A DNA stretch of 29,817 nt from CAZYME01 sp964648115 (lineage in GTDB: Bacteria > Pseudomonadota > Gammaproteobacteria > Legionellales > Legionellaceae), in the NCBI GenBank assembly GCA_964648115.1, contig CAZYME010000029.1:1-29817 (forward strand). Reading direction: 5' to 3'. This document shows, piece after piece, positions 1-8,332 of this stretch. Made by a program: the position numbers and the translations under genes. Position 1 is the stretch's first letter. Each line of letters begins with the position of its first letter. The notes beneath the pieces were generated by a model, which saw nothing but the letters and a program-made list of their open reading frames with translations, was not told the origin of the DNA and searched no databases.

Positions 1-54
1 CCACCGACCTCAGCATTATGAGTGCCGCGCTCTAACCGGCTGAGCTACATAGCC
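1..54 (-). tRNA. tRNA-Met (CAT), elongator type, truncated by the window edge
   Basis: Read on the minus strand, the gene starts at 54 with acceptor strand GGCTATG, then a normal D arm (GCTC / GAGC), a five-base anticodon stem CGGCA / TGCTG, and loop CTCATAA carrying anticodon CAT. The variable region and the start of the T stem (GGTGG) follow, and the gene then runs off the left edge, so the T loop, acceptor 3' strand and any CCA are not seen. The GGCTAyGTAGCTCAG start resembles E. coli elongator tRNA-Met rather than initiator tRNA. A CAT anticodon could also belong to a lysidine-modified tRNA-Ile2, but the acceptor sequence fits Met better. Confidence 0.9.
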
Positions 55-67
55 ATTTGAGGTCGTG

Positions 68-96
68 ATTTTGTCTTTTTCAGCGGTTGATGTCAA
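68..96 (-). promoter_or_regulatory. Sigma-70 promoter of the tRNA-Met gene
   Basis: On the minus strand a perfect -35 TTGACA (91-96) is followed by a 17-base spacer and a -10 CAAAAT (68-73, 4 of 6 matches to TATAAT). The tRNA 5' end lies 14 bases past the -10, allowing a short leader of roughly seven bases, as expected for a stable RNA gene. Confidence 0.7.
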
Positions 97-172
97 GGGA
101 AAATGTGTGGGAAGCGCTAAAATGGTTAGGGTATTTGATTATGAAACCCAGATGTGCTCTTTGCGGCCATGC

Positions 173-205
173 GGGCTACGATCTACATGATAACGATCGT
201 AGCCC
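173..205. repeat. Palindromic repeat at the 3' end of degQ/degP
   Basis: Perfect 11-bp inverted repeat GGGCTACGATC (173-183) / GATCGTAGCCC (195-205) with an 11-base spacer. It is followed by a GTAGCCCGGGTGACGCGATA-type sequence typical of dispersed intergenic repeats in proteobacteria. It ends about 33 bases before the protease stop codon. There is no T-run after the hairpin on the minus strand, so I call it a repeat, not an intrinsic terminator. Confidence 0.6.
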
Positions 206-238
206 GGGTGACGCGATAGCGGCAACCAGGGGCACTTT

Positions 239-1603
239 TTAGATAATCAATATATATAAAGCCCCAGCTCCACGTAATACTTGAATCAATAGCTCATTTT
301 TTTTCTGTAGGGCTACGGATTGCAGTTCTTTTGTATTTTTTGTGGATTGCTTATTAGCCGCAATAATAATATCGCCTGGTCGCAACCCTGCACGCCAACC
401 GGCGCTGTTTTCTGAGGCTCCAACGACTTGTACTCCAACAACATGACCGTGGAGAGGGGAGTCCTGCTCAAAGTTTTTAAGGGCTAGGCCATAGAGAAAT
501 GGATTGCTTGATTGTAATTTTTGTTCGTTAATTTTGACATCCGTAACAACCGCATTTAGTGTGAGGTCTTTACCGGCACGTTTTACCTTGATTTTAGCAT
601 CGCTGCCAACACGCAGTAGGCTTATAGTTGTTTTAACCTGGGTAGCCTGGGTAATTTTCGTGTCATTGATTTGTACGATGATGTCACCGGCTTTTAAGCC
701 CGCAAGTTCGGCAGGGGAGCCTTGGTTGACTTGGGCTATTAATCCACCTTGAAAATCTTCAGGGTAACCCATCGCTTGAGCAAGTTCAGGAGTAAGATGC
801 TGGACGAAAACCCCCATCAAACCACGGTGAACAGAGCCGAATTTTATAATTTGCTGAGCCACATCTTTTACCATATTTATAGGTATGGCAAACCCAATAC
901 CGACACTGCCACCATATAGAGAAATAATCGCAGTATTAATCCCAATTAGCTCACCTTTAACGTTAACCAATCCGCCGCCAGAGTTGCCTGGGTTGATTGC
1001 GGCATCTGTTTGGATGAAATTTTCAATCCCTTCAATATTCAGATCACTGCGTTTCATCGCGCTAATGATACCGAAAGTTGCAGATTGACTGTTGCCAAAG
1101 CTGTTAAGGCCAAAGGGGTTGCCGATGGCCACAACAAAGTCACCCACTTCTGTCTTATCTGAATCACCTATTGGCAGGCTTTTTAAATTTTTTGCGTCGA
1201 CTTTAAGGACCGCGACATCTGTTTCACTGTCGCCGCCTATTACTTTCGCTTTCAAACGTCTGCCATCGTTTAGTGTTACAGTAATTAATGTTGCATTACG
1301 GATGACATGGTCATTGGTTATGATAATGCCGTTCTTTGGGTCCATAATAACCCCGGAACCAATGCTTTGAAATTTTCTGGGTTGTTGCGGAGCGGCCTGA
1401 GGCTTGTCCTGGTTATCATCATCTTCAGAGGGCGGAAGTGTCCCGGGTGTAATTCCTTGCACAGCGACGTTAACAATAGCTGGCATAGCATTTTTCAAAA
1501 CAGGAGCTAATGTTGGCAGCATGCTCTGCGCATCTGTTGCGTGGGCTCCAGATAGGGAAAACAGGAGCACAGCAGTTAATAAACCTTGTAATTTGTTGGT
1601 CAT
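239..1603 (-). CDS. degQ: Periplasmic Do-family serine endoprotease (DegQ/DegP, HtrA)
   Basis: Periplasmic ATP-independent protease/chaperone that degrades or refolds misfolded envelope proteins. The 454-residue product has an N-terminal signal peptide (about residues 1-22, ending AHA), a trypsin-like domain with triad His99 (TNDHV), Asp129 (SETDVAVL) and Ser208 (NPGNSGGG), and two PDZ domains (about 255-345 and 370-450). Length and the short linker before the catalytic domain are closer to E. coli DegQ (455 aa) than DegP, but family members outside enterics are often simply called DegP. Start ATG 1603 has a GGGA Shine-Dalgarno eight bases upstream. Only one base separates it from the pgeF stop, so it is probably the last gene of miaB-rluD-pgeF-degQ. 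The C-terminus (LRGAGALYIL) aligns with the normal family end. Certain of family, less so of the DegQ/DegP assignment. Confidence 0.93.
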   Translation of the reverse strand: MTNKLQGLLTAVLLFSLSGAHATDAQSMLPTLAPVLKNAMPAIVNVAVQGITPGTLPPSEDDDNQDKPQAAPQQPRKFQSIGSGVIMDPKNGIIITNDHVIRNATLITVTLNDGRRLKAKVIGGDSETDVAVLKVDAKNLKSLPIGDSDKTEVGDFVVAIGNPFGLNSFGNSQSATFGIISAMKRSDLNIEGIENFIQTDAAINPGNSGGGLVNVKGELIGINTAIISLYGGSVGIGFAIPINMVKDVAQQIIKFGSVHRGLMGVFVQHLTPELAQAMGYPEDFQGGLIAQVNQGSPAELAGLKAGDIIVQINDTKITQATQVKTTISLLRVGSDAKIKVKRAGKDLTLNAVVTDVKINEQKLQSSNPFLYGLALKNFEQDSPLHGHVVGVQVVGASENSAGWRAGLRPGDIIIAANKQSTKNTKELQSVALQKKNELLIQVLRGAGALYILII

Positions 1604-1604
1604 A

Positions 1605-2333
1605 TTATTTGTCCCGAATCCAAATTAATGTAGCCATTCTACCGGTTTGTGCTTCACGACGATAGGAATAGAGTTCTTTTTTACCTTCAAACGTACATGC
1701 TGCTGATTGAAAAACTGTATTAATCCCTTGCGCATTGAGAATTAATTCGGCCATTTTGGGCAAATTAGCATACATGCGCGAACCCTCATTGTGAAATGTA
1801 GGCGCTGTAAATGGATATTTGCTGGTATACGCTTGTTGTACTTCACTACCAATTTCAAAGCATTTATGACAAATAGATGGGCCCACCCAGGCGATTAGCG
1901 TTTCTGAATTGCTATGCATTTTTGTCAGGGTATTTTCCACAATGCCATTAACCAGTCCTCGCCAGCCAGCATGAATAGCAGCAATTTCCGTACCTGCCAT
2001 ATTACAAAGCACTATGGGGAGGCAGTCCGCTGTCATTATAGCTAGGGGTAATTCGCTGGTGCGGGTAACTGCAGCATCGACGGTGCGATTAGGGTCTTCT
2101 TCAACAACAACGCAGTAATTCGTATGGGTTTGGTCAAGCCATACAGGCTCCTGGGATAATGATAGGGACTCCACTAATGCTGCGCGATTTAATGCTACTT
2201 TCTGTTCATCGTCACCAACATGTAATGCTAAATTATTATGGTCGTAGGGAGGAGAGCTTGCTCCCCCTATGCGGGTAGTGGTTAGCGCATGAATATGCGA
2301 TGGGGCAGTCCAGTTGGCGTGTATAATAGACAA
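1605..2333 (-). CDS. pgeF: Purine nucleoside phosphorylase / peptidoglycan editing factor (YfiH/LACC1 family)
   Basis: 242-residue YfiH-family protein. Family members phosphorolyse purine nucleosides, and E. coli YfiH (PgeF) removes wrongly incorporated serine from peptidoglycan precursors; the fold was formerly annotated as laccase/polyphenol oxidase. Metal-site residues are present: His70 (DQTH), Cys104 (TADCLP) and His121 (HAGWRG). The C-terminal SYRR motif of the family is also there. The start is TTG at 2333 with AGGA seven bases upstream; there is no nearby in-frame ATG, and this start gives the full N-terminus (ending HALTTTRIGG, as in E. coli). It lies between rluD (74 bases upstream, holding a small hairpin repeat) and degQ (1 base downstream). 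The rluD-yfiH order is widely conserved in gammaproteobacteria. Confidence 0.93.
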   Translation of the reverse strand: MSIIHANWTAPSHIHALTTTRIGGASSPPYDHNNLALHVGDDEQKVALNRAALVESLSLSQEPVWLDQTHTNYCVVVEEDPNRTVDAAVTRTSELPLAIMTADCLPIVLCNMAGTEIAAIHAGWRGLVNGIVENTLTKMHSNSETLIAWVGPSICHKCFEIGSEVQQAYTSKYPFTAPTFHNEGSRMYANLPKMAELILNAQGINTVFQSAACTFEGKKELYSYRREAQTGRMATLIWIRDK

Positions 2334-2366
2334 ATTTATATCCTAAAAATGCTAGTGAATTTTAGC

Positions 2367-2394
2367 TTCCTTCTCCCCTCGCGGGGAGAAGGAA
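2367..2394. repeat. Short hairpin repeat between rluD and pgeF
   Basis: Perfect 12-bp arms TTCCTTCTCCCC (2367-2378) and GGGGAGAAGGAA (2383-2394) around loop TCGC. Sequence style matches the CTCTCCC/GGGAGAG repeats at 20360-20471 and 29741-29808. No T-run follows on either strand, so a terminator role is not supported, although the stem could stabilise the upstream rluD transcript. Confidence 0.6.
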
Positions 2395-2407
2395 CCACGC
2401 AATGCTC

Positions 2408-3349
2408 TCATATAAAAAAAGTTAGAAGTAATTTAAAATCATCCGGCAATGGGGCGGTAAATGTCAACTTTTTTTGTGTTTGAGGATGGATAAATGACAG
2501 TGTGCAAGCGTGTAAAGCTTGTCGTTTAAATTGTTTTATAGTTTGTCGTAATTCATCACTAATACCGGCAGGTATACGTGCTTGACCACCGTAAAGAGGG
2601 TCGCCCACTACTGGGTGATTCACATGCGCCATATGTACGCGTATTTGATGCGTGCGGCCAGTTTGTAGGGTTACATTTAGAAGCGTGAAGTATTGATATT
2701 GTTTCTCTACTGTAAACTGTGTGATGGCTTGTTTACCATGCGTACATACCGCCATTTTTAGCCGGTTACGGGAATGTCTACCATAAAAGGTATCTATAGT
2801 TCCTCCTCCGATAACATGTCCATGTACTAATGCAAGATAATGCCGTTGGATTTCTCGCGCTTGCATTTGTCTGACGAGGCTTGTATGTGTTGGCAGCGTT
2901 TTAGCAACGATGAGTAGGCCCGTCGTATCTTTATCTAATCTATGTACAATCCCAGCCCTGGGTAGGTGTTGTAAAGTAGGGCAATGGTATAGTAGCGCAT
3001 TGACTAGGGTATGTTGAGGATTTCCAGCACCTGGGTGGACCACCAATCCTGCTGGCTTGTTAATGATAAGTAAATGCTCATCTTCAAAAACGATATCAAG
3101 CGGTATTGCTTCTGCCTGAAGCTCAAGATCTTTTTTTGCGAACGTTACGTTAAGGTTAATCAGCTCCCCGCCATATACTTTTTCTTTAGGCTTAAATTGA
3201 CGCTGGTCTAATGTAATAGCGCCTTCTTTTAGCCAAGTGGTGAGTTGCGAACGGGAAAAATCAGGAAAAAGTTGCGCGAGGACAACGTCAACGCGCTGTC
3301 CATGGTACTCACTCGGTACGACAGCTTCTTTGAGCAATGATTCATTCAT
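2408..3349 (-). CDS. rluD: 23S rRNA pseudouridine synthase RluD
   Basis: Converts uridines of helix 69 of 23S rRNA (1911/1915/1917 in E. coli) to pseudouridine during late 50S assembly. The 313-residue product has an N-terminal S4 RNA-binding domain (about 17-75) and an RsuA/RluA catalytic domain. The catalytic Asp139 sits in HRLDKDTTG, at the same number as in E. coli RluD, with the motifs INKPAGLVVHPG (96-107) and GRTHQIRVHM further on. The start ATG 3349 lies one base beyond the miaB stop, so translation is probably coupled. RluC and RluA share the fold, but the S4 domain plus the following pgeF favour RluD. Confidence 0.93.
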   Translation of the reverse strand: MNESLLKEAVVPSEYHGQRVDVVLAQLFPDFSRSQLTTWLKEGAITLDQRQFKPKEKVYGGELINLNVTFAKKDLELQAEAIPLDIVFEDEHLLIINKPAGLVVHPGAGNPQHTLVNALLYHCPTLQHLPRAGIVHRLDKDTTGLLIVAKTLPTHTSLVRQMQAREIQRHYLALVHGHVIGGGTIDTFYGRHSRNRLKMAVCTHGKQAITQFTVEKQYQYFTLLNVTLQTGRTHQIRVHMAHVNHPVVGDPLYGGQARIPAGISDELRQTIKQFKRQALHACTLSFIHPQTQKKLTFTAPLPDDFKLLLTFFI

Positions 3350-3350
3350 A

Positions 3351-4685
3351 TTAATGATCGTCGACTAGGCGGCCGCGTAACGAATTAGGGTGTGCCTCGG
3401 TGATATGCATAGTGACAAATTGGCCCTGCAACTCAGGGGGGCCGTCAAAGTTCACTACACGGTTACACTCCGTTCGTCCTGCTAATTGTTGTTTGCTTTT
3501 TTTGGAAAGGCCTGTAACCAAAATGCGTTGTGTACTGCCAATCATCGCTTCGCTATAACGAGATGCTTGTAAAAGCAGTCTGTCTTGTAATATTTTCAAA
3601 CGCTGTTTTTTGACTTCCATTGGCGTAGGATCAGGTAGATTTGCCGCAGGTGTTCCAGGGCGTGCACTATAAATGAAGCTAAATGACATATCAAAGCCCA
3701 TTTCATGCACAAGATCCATCGTGTCTTGAAATTCTTGGTCCGTTTCACCAGGAAAGCCAACGATAATATCAGTCGAAAGACGAATGTCAGGTCTAATTTT
3801 ACGCAGTTTACGAATTTTTGATTTGAACTCCAGCGCGGTATATCCACGTTTCATCATCGCAAGAATACGATCAGAACCGCTTTGCACAGGTAGATGTAAA
3901 TGATTGGCAAGCTCTGGAACTTCTGCATAGGCATTAATCAAGTTGTCAGAGAAGGCGAGAGGATGTGAAGTGGTATAGCGAATTCTGCCGATCCCCTCAA
4001 TGGCCGCAAGATAATGGATAAGCAAGGCAAGATCTGCAATTTCCCCATTGTGCATTTTACCGCGGTAGTCATTTACATTTTGGCCAAGTAAATTAATTTC
4101 CCTAACGCCTTGTTCGGCTAGTTGATAACACTCAGCAAGCACATCATCAAATGGTCGGCTGATTTCTTCACCACGTGTATAAGGGACAACGCAATAGCTG
4201 CAGTATTTACTGCAACCTTCCATGATGGAAACAAAGGCGACCGGGCCTTCTGCACGAGGAGCAGGTAAGTGGTCAAACTTTTCAATTTCTGGGAAGCTAA
4301 TATCAACGACGGGCTTGCGGCTATCTAGCCGTTCTTTAAGCATTGTAGGTAGGCGATGCAATGTTTGTGGGCCAAAAACCAAATCTACATAAGGGGCTCT
4401 TTTGAGGATATCACCGCCTTCTTGGCTGGCAACGCAACCACCTACACCAATGATCACATGAGGATTTTCTTTTTTGTAGTCTCGCCATTGACCTAATTGT
4501 GAGAACACCTTTTCTTGTGCTTTTTCACGAATGGAGCAGGTATTGAGGAGAATAACGTCTGCCTCTTCGAGCTTATCAGTTTTTTGTAAACCATGAGAAT
4601 GAAGTAAAACCTCTGCCATTTTGGAAGAGTCGTATTCATTCATTTGGCAACCATTTGTTTTAATATATAATTTTTTCGATGTCAT
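3351..4685 (-). CDS. miaB: tRNA-2-methylthio-N6-dimethylallyladenosine synthase MiaB
   Basis: Radical-SAM methylthiotransferase that adds the 2-methylthio group to i6A37 of tRNAs reading UNN codons. The 444-residue product has the three auxiliary cluster cysteines Cys13 (NGCQMN), Cys50 (LLNTC) and Cys84 (GGCVAS). The radical-SAM CX3CX2C follows at Cys158/162/165, and a C-terminal TRAM domain lies at about 375-440. NGCQMNEYDS is diagnostic for MiaB against RimO. ATG at 4685 has AAGG about eight bases upstream. It is the first gene of a minus-strand run with rluD, pgeF and degQ. In many gammaproteobacteria miaB instead heads ybeZ-ybeY, so this neighbourhood is a variant. Confidence 0.96.
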   Translation of the reverse strand: MTSKKLYIKTNGCQMNEYDSSKMAEVLLHSHGLQKTDKLEEADVILLNTCSIREKAQEKVFSQLGQWRDYKKENPHVIIGVGGCVASQEGGDILKRAPYVDLVFGPQTLHRLPTMLKERLDSRKPVVDISFPEIEKFDHLPAPRAEGPVAFVSIMEGCSKYCSYCVVPYTRGEEISRPFDDVLAECYQLAEQGVREINLLGQNVNDYRGKMHNGEIADLALLIHYLAAIEGIGRIRYTTSHPLAFSDNLINAYAEVPELANHLHLPVQSGSDRILAMMKRGYTALEFKSKIRKLRKIRPDIRLSTDIIVGFPGETDQEFQDTMDLVHEMGFDMSFSFIYSARPGTPAANLPDPTPMEVKKQRLKILQDRLLLQASRYSEAMIGSTQRILVTGLSKKSKQQLAGRTECNRVVNFDGPPELQGQFVTMHITEAHPNSLRGRLVDDH

Positions 4686-4735
4686 TAACTTGCCTTTTCA
4701 TTTAATTCTTTGGGGGGCTTTGCAACGTTGTGGAT

Positions 4736-4757
4736 GGATCCCCGCCTTCGCGGGGAT
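4736..4757. repeat. Dispersed GGATCCCCGC hairpin repeat
   Basis: ATCCCCGC (4738-4745), loop CTTC, GCGGGGAT (4750-4757). The same unit recurs inside the composite palindrome at 16811-16945. It lies in the 121-base gap between the MFS gene stop and the miaB start. No T-run follows, so it is a repeat unit rather than a clear terminator. Confidence 0.6.
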
Positions 4758-4806
4758 GACAAATTTCAGAGCCATTATTTCAAGAGGGGAAAAATCCCAA
4801 TAATTG

Positions 4807-6102
4807 TTAATCCTGAACATTTCTACAATACGTTTCACGTAATCGTGGGAGGATGAGCAGGGAGATTAGCATACCTATGGGTAGTATGGCTAAACCAAAG
4901 TGATACGCTTCTAATGGATATACACGTACTTTATCAACAATTTCTCCTCGCCATAATTTATCAAGTACAAATCCAATCAGAGGTTGTCCGACAGCAATTC
5001 CTATCATGTTCATCATATTCATAAAACTTAAGCCTGTTGCGACATATTTTTTGCTGCATAACTCTTTCGCTACTGCAAAAGCGGGTAAAAAGCCTGCTGA
5101 AAATATTCCAAATGTAAAAAGAAATAGTTCGATTATCCAGGCGGACTCAATAGGTGCGTATATAAAGACCAGGCAGCTTATTAGCGCACCTACGCATCCA
5201 ATATACATAGGAGGTTTGCGGCGCCCAATACGGTTAGAAAATATGCCCCATAGCGGGCTTGCGATAGCCCAGCCGATGAACACTAATGAAATGTAGTTGG
5301 CAGCAGTTGATTTGGCTATGTGCATTTTAAACATTAGGAAAGGAACACCCCATAGGCCACAAAATATGGGGGTTGCCATGTACATTAAGCCGCCGTAAAA
5401 CGCGACTAACCATAATTGCTTGTTTTTCAATAGGGTGATAAGGCTACTCAGCATAGGCTCATCATCATGAATTGCCGCATGCGGGGCGTGGGCATTTTTT
5501 GGCATATCTTTTGCCACTGTAAAAATGAGGATAGCGAGAATGATTCCTATGCTTCCCATAATTATCATACTATGCCGCCAACCAACGCTGTCAATTAGTA
5601 TCGCCAAAGGAGCTTCGCCGAAGATGGCGCCTAGCATACCAATCGTAACCATCATACCAGTGAGTAGTGCGAAACGTTCAGCAGGGAACCAATTCGCGGC
5701 GAGTTTCATTGCACCTACTGCGGCAAATGCTGAGCCGAATCCAATCATCAAGCGAGCGAGGCATGCCATGAAAAAGCTATCTGTTAAGCCAAAAGCGATA
5801 GTGCTTACTGCACAAATGGATGTGGCAATGGTGAGGAGCCGTTGTGGACCGAAGTAATCCATCATTACTCCGCCAGGCAACTGCATAGCAGCATAAGAAT
5901 AAAAATAAATGCCTGATAAAACTCCAAGTGTTTGACTGGTAACAGAAAAATCCCTCATGAGTTCGGAGCTCATTACGCTCGGAGATACTTGCAAAAGACA
6001 CTCATAAAAGTAGAAAAGACAACCTAATCCCCATACGATCCATGGCATGATTGATTTAATAGGTGTTTCTAGTGTTACAGATTTTGGGGTAGTATGGGCC
6101 AT
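4807..6102 (-). CDS. Major facilitator superfamily transporter
   Basis: Inner-membrane secondary transporter of about 431 residues with roughly 12 hydrophobic segments in two halves separated by a charged loop (the DDEP region). The first half has a loop 2-3 motif of MFS type (GGVMMDYFGPQRLL), and the second has GIFSNRIGRRKP at the equivalent position. A GTG at 6144 would add 14 residues, but ATG 6102 is preferred because AAGGAG lies 12 bases upstream of it, inside that extension. The substrate cannot be read from the sequence; the overall look (opening WGLGCLFYFYE) resembles the anion/sugar-phosphate or nutrient MFS proteins common in Legionella and Coxiella. It is a single gene, flanked by repeat-bearing gaps on both sides. 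Confidence 0.88.
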   Translation of the reverse strand: MAHTTPKSVTLETPIKSIMPWIVWGLGCLFYFYECLLQVSPSVMSSELMRDFSVTSQTLGVLSGIYFYSYAAMQLPGGVMMDYFGPQRLLTIATSICAVSTIAFGLTDSFFMACLARLMIGFGSAFAAVGAMKLAANWFPAERFALLTGMMVTIGMLGAIFGEAPLAILIDSVGWRHSMIIMGSIGIILAILIFTVAKDMPKNAHAPHAAIHDDEPMLSSLITLLKNKQLWLVAFYGGLMYMATPIFCGLWGVPFLMFKMHIAKSTAANYISLVFIGWAIASPLWGIFSNRIGRRKPPMYIGCVGALISCLVFIYAPIESAWIIELFLFTFGIFSAGFLPAFAVAKELCSKKYVATGLSFMNMMNMIGIAVGQPLIGFVLDKLWRGEIVDKVRVYPLEAYHFGLAILPIGMLISLLILPRLRETYCRNVQD

Positions 6103-6210
6103 TGTTTTATAGTACTCCTTACTATGTGTTGGAATTGAGCGCACAAAATTAAAATATTATCAGCTTGCCTACTAATTGTCTATTCTGCGCTTGTGTGTGG
6201 GCACTTCAAA

Positions 6211-6271
6211 GTAGGTTGGGTCAATGACCCAACAAAATTTAATGAGATGTTGGGTCAATGACCCAACCTAC
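6211..6271. repeat. 61-bp palindromic repeat, GTAGGTTGGG family
   Basis: Arms 6211-6233 and 6249-6271 are 23 bp each and match at 22 of 23 positions as an inverted repeat. Each arm is itself nearly palindromic (TTGGGTCAATGACCCAA). It lies 11 bases past the stop of the M4 protease gene. The outer TCAAAGTAGGTTGGG is identical to the left end of the element at 21676-21775, which marks the two as one family. Confidence 0.8.
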
Positions 6272-6282
6272 GCAAATAATCT

Positions 6283-8151
6283 CTAGTACTTCGAATAATA
6301 AGCCTCTAAATTAACCAAGGCTGATTTCTTCCCTTTTAACAAGATATGGTAAATCCCAGCAGGGGGAGAATCGATGCTGAAATACTCATCTTGATACCCC
6401 ATTATTTGCTTCCATGTTGCGGGTAAGCTTTGATCATCATAGCGTACAAACAATTCAGCAGAGTTTCTCGCGTGTCCTTTGTTGTCATAAAGGCTGATGT
6501 CTAGGTATTTATAGACATAAGGGTAGCGAGATAATTTTGGAACGGTAATGAAGTATCGTAACTCTTGGTCCTTACTAATAGTAATTTTAGAAATGGTCGC
6601 ACCGTTTTTAATTTCTATCTCTTTCACATCAGGTGTAGGAGGGGCAGGTGGCGGTGGTGTTGGGGTGCAATTTGCATTAACCCCCACAACCTTAAAACTA
6701 GCTACAACATCTTCAACATTATAGCTTAAATCACCAGCAGCTTTTGCTACCCCACATGCAGCACTGTCATATGTTGAATCATTTACCCAATAAACTCGGT
6801 TAGCAGTTAAAAAAATCTCAAATGCTTTTTTAATATCCCAGCCAGGTGTAGTTGCCAAAGTATAAAAGGCTTTGTTGTAGACACCAGATGTATAATGTAC
6901 GTCCATTTCATCAGTATAATCCCGCGCATTATCAATTGACTCGCCATCTCGGGTAGGGTCTTGAAAGTAGCGTAATGCTGTCCCTGCTGGGCCCTTAATC
7001 ACGGCCCCGCCGATTAACCAATCATTGCTTTTTCCTGCTTGGCTTCTCATATAGTATTCAGCTGTTTCACCAGCCATATCAGAAAAGGCTTCGTTAATTC
7101 CTCCGGCTTGAAACTCATAGGTCAAATTTGAATTTTTTTCAGTAACGCCATGGCTAATTTCATGTCCGGTTACGTCCAAAACTGTCAGTGGATATAACTC
7201 AAGCGCTCCATCTCCAAATGTCATTTGTTCGCCATCCCAATACGCATTTTCGTATTGGTCTCCGTAATGAACTCTCATTCTTAATACCATATTCAATGGG
7301 TCCATTTTGTACCATTCTTTGTACATATTATAAACAACAGATCCGAAGAAATGAGCATCATTAAGTGGGGAGTATGCTCCATTTATTTGCTTAAAATTAT
7401 TGGTGGGGCAAGTAAATTTGAATAGGGTGCCTCCTGACTCTTTCCCATTCATATTGTACGTTTCCACATTAGTGTTTTTCATTTCACACGTGCTGCTAAC
7501 TACGAGGGGACCATAATCTTTGCCATATGAATACTTACCTGTTTTTTCATTACCACCTGGTCCATCAGCGTTTTTTGTAGTTAATCCATCCCATTTATGT
7601 AGCAATTTTCCAGTTTTTGCATCTATAAACATATGAGGGCGTTGTGGATGTGCGCCGGATATATTAAAAGATACTAGGTAGACTAGTTCCGCACGATTCG
7701 TTGTTTTGTTTTGTTTAATATAAAGTGTTGCTTGATCTAAAGTGGTGCTGGATGTATCAGAAACATCCATTATCATTTTTGCCTTTTCAATTGCTTCCGC
7801 GGCACTGAATTGTGGTTTGAAGTCTGGAACATCCTGTGCAATTCCTGATAGCAATGAACCCCACCACATTTCTTGAGTGTTATTTACTTCAGAACTTGAG
7901 ATAGCTGATGAAAAAACGGGGATACCATGATAATACTGGGTATATTTATGTTTTATCACACCATTTGATAATTCAATTTTATTTTTTAAAACAAATTGCG
8001 ACTCTTGGTTTTTTACACGTAGAACGTTATTTTTTTGAGAAAGATATTGGTTGAAATTTTGATCATCAACTTGGACAAACTCGGCAGATTCTGCGGAAGC
8101 AATAAACAAAAACCCAGGAAGAATGGCCAGCGCCAATTTAGATATTTTCAT
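6283..8151 (-). CDS. Secreted M4-family (thermolysin-like) zinc metalloprotease with C-terminal PPC-like domain
   Basis: Preproenzyme of 622 residues. A signal peptide (about 1-23, ESA end) is followed by an FTP/PepSY-type propeptide (about 24-190) and then the M4 catalytic domain (about 200-485). Zinc ligands are His330 and His334 in HEISH with Glu331 as catalytic base, and the third ligand is Glu354 in GGINEAFSD. The transition-state His419 lies in DVHYTSGVYNKAFY. A Pro-rich linker (about 496-507) leads to a roughly 110-residue beta-rich domain resembling pre-peptidase C-terminal (PPC) domains. Legionella ProA/Msp is a type II-secreted M4 enzyme; secretion by the same route here is inference. 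AAGGAG five bases before ATG 8151 is the strongest ribosome site in the window. The gene is probably monocistronic. Confidence 0.94.
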   Translation of the reverse strand: MKISKLALAILPGFLFIASAESAEFVQVDDQNFNQYLSQKNNVLRVKNQESQFVLKNKIELSNGVIKHKYTQYYHGIPVFSSAISSSEVNNTQEMWWGSLLSGIAQDVPDFKPQFSAAEAIEKAKMIMDVSDTSSTTLDQATLYIKQNKTTNRAELVYLVSFNISGAHPQRPHMFIDAKTGKLLHKWDGLTTKNADGPGGNEKTGKYSYGKDYGPLVVSSTCEMKNTNVETYNMNGKESGGTLFKFTCPTNNFKQINGAYSPLNDAHFFGSVVYNMYKEWYKMDPLNMVLRMRVHYGDQYENAYWDGEQMTFGDGALELYPLTVLDVTGHEISHGVTEKNSNLTYEFQAGGINEAFSDMAGETAEYYMRSQAGKSNDWLIGGAVIKGPAGTALRYFQDPTRDGESIDNARDYTDEMDVHYTSGVYNKAFYTLATTPGWDIKKAFEIFLTANRVYWVNDSTYDSAACGVAKAAGDLSYNVEDVVASFKVVGVNANCTPTPPPPAPPTPDVKEIEIKNGATISKITISKDQELRYFITVPKLSRYPYVYKYLDISLYDNKGHARNSAELFVRYDDQSLPATWKQIMGYQDEYFSIDSPPAGIYHILLKGKKSALVNLEAYYSKY

Positions 8152-8332
8152 AACAACTCCTTTTGTTAAATAAATCTATGAAAGTTTGCTTCACTGCAGG
8201 CAAAAACAACTCCAGTCAAACACAAAAAGCACTTATTTTGTGCAGATGTCCTCGCATGGGAAAGAGATAGAATAACCAATATAATTCTATTGCACATGTA
8301 ATATCAATATTTTTTTAGGTCTTTCATTTTCA

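Noticed and set aside
173..205. Possible rho-independent terminator of the degQ cluster
   Set aside because: The hairpin has no T-run on the minus strand and matches a dispersed repeat type.
2367..2394. Possible transcription terminator between rluD and pgeF
   Set aside because: No T-run on either strand, and the flanking genes look co-transcribed.
6103..6144. GTG start adding 14 residues to the MFS transporter
   Set aside because: The AAGGAG ribosome site for ATG 6102 lies inside this extension and the added residues are not needed for the fold.
8180..8332. Promoter (TTGCCT-N17-CATAGA) for the M4 protease gene and a GCAC/GTGC hairpin with T-run after slt
   Set aside because: The -10 matches only three of six positions and the stem is four base pairs, too weak to call.
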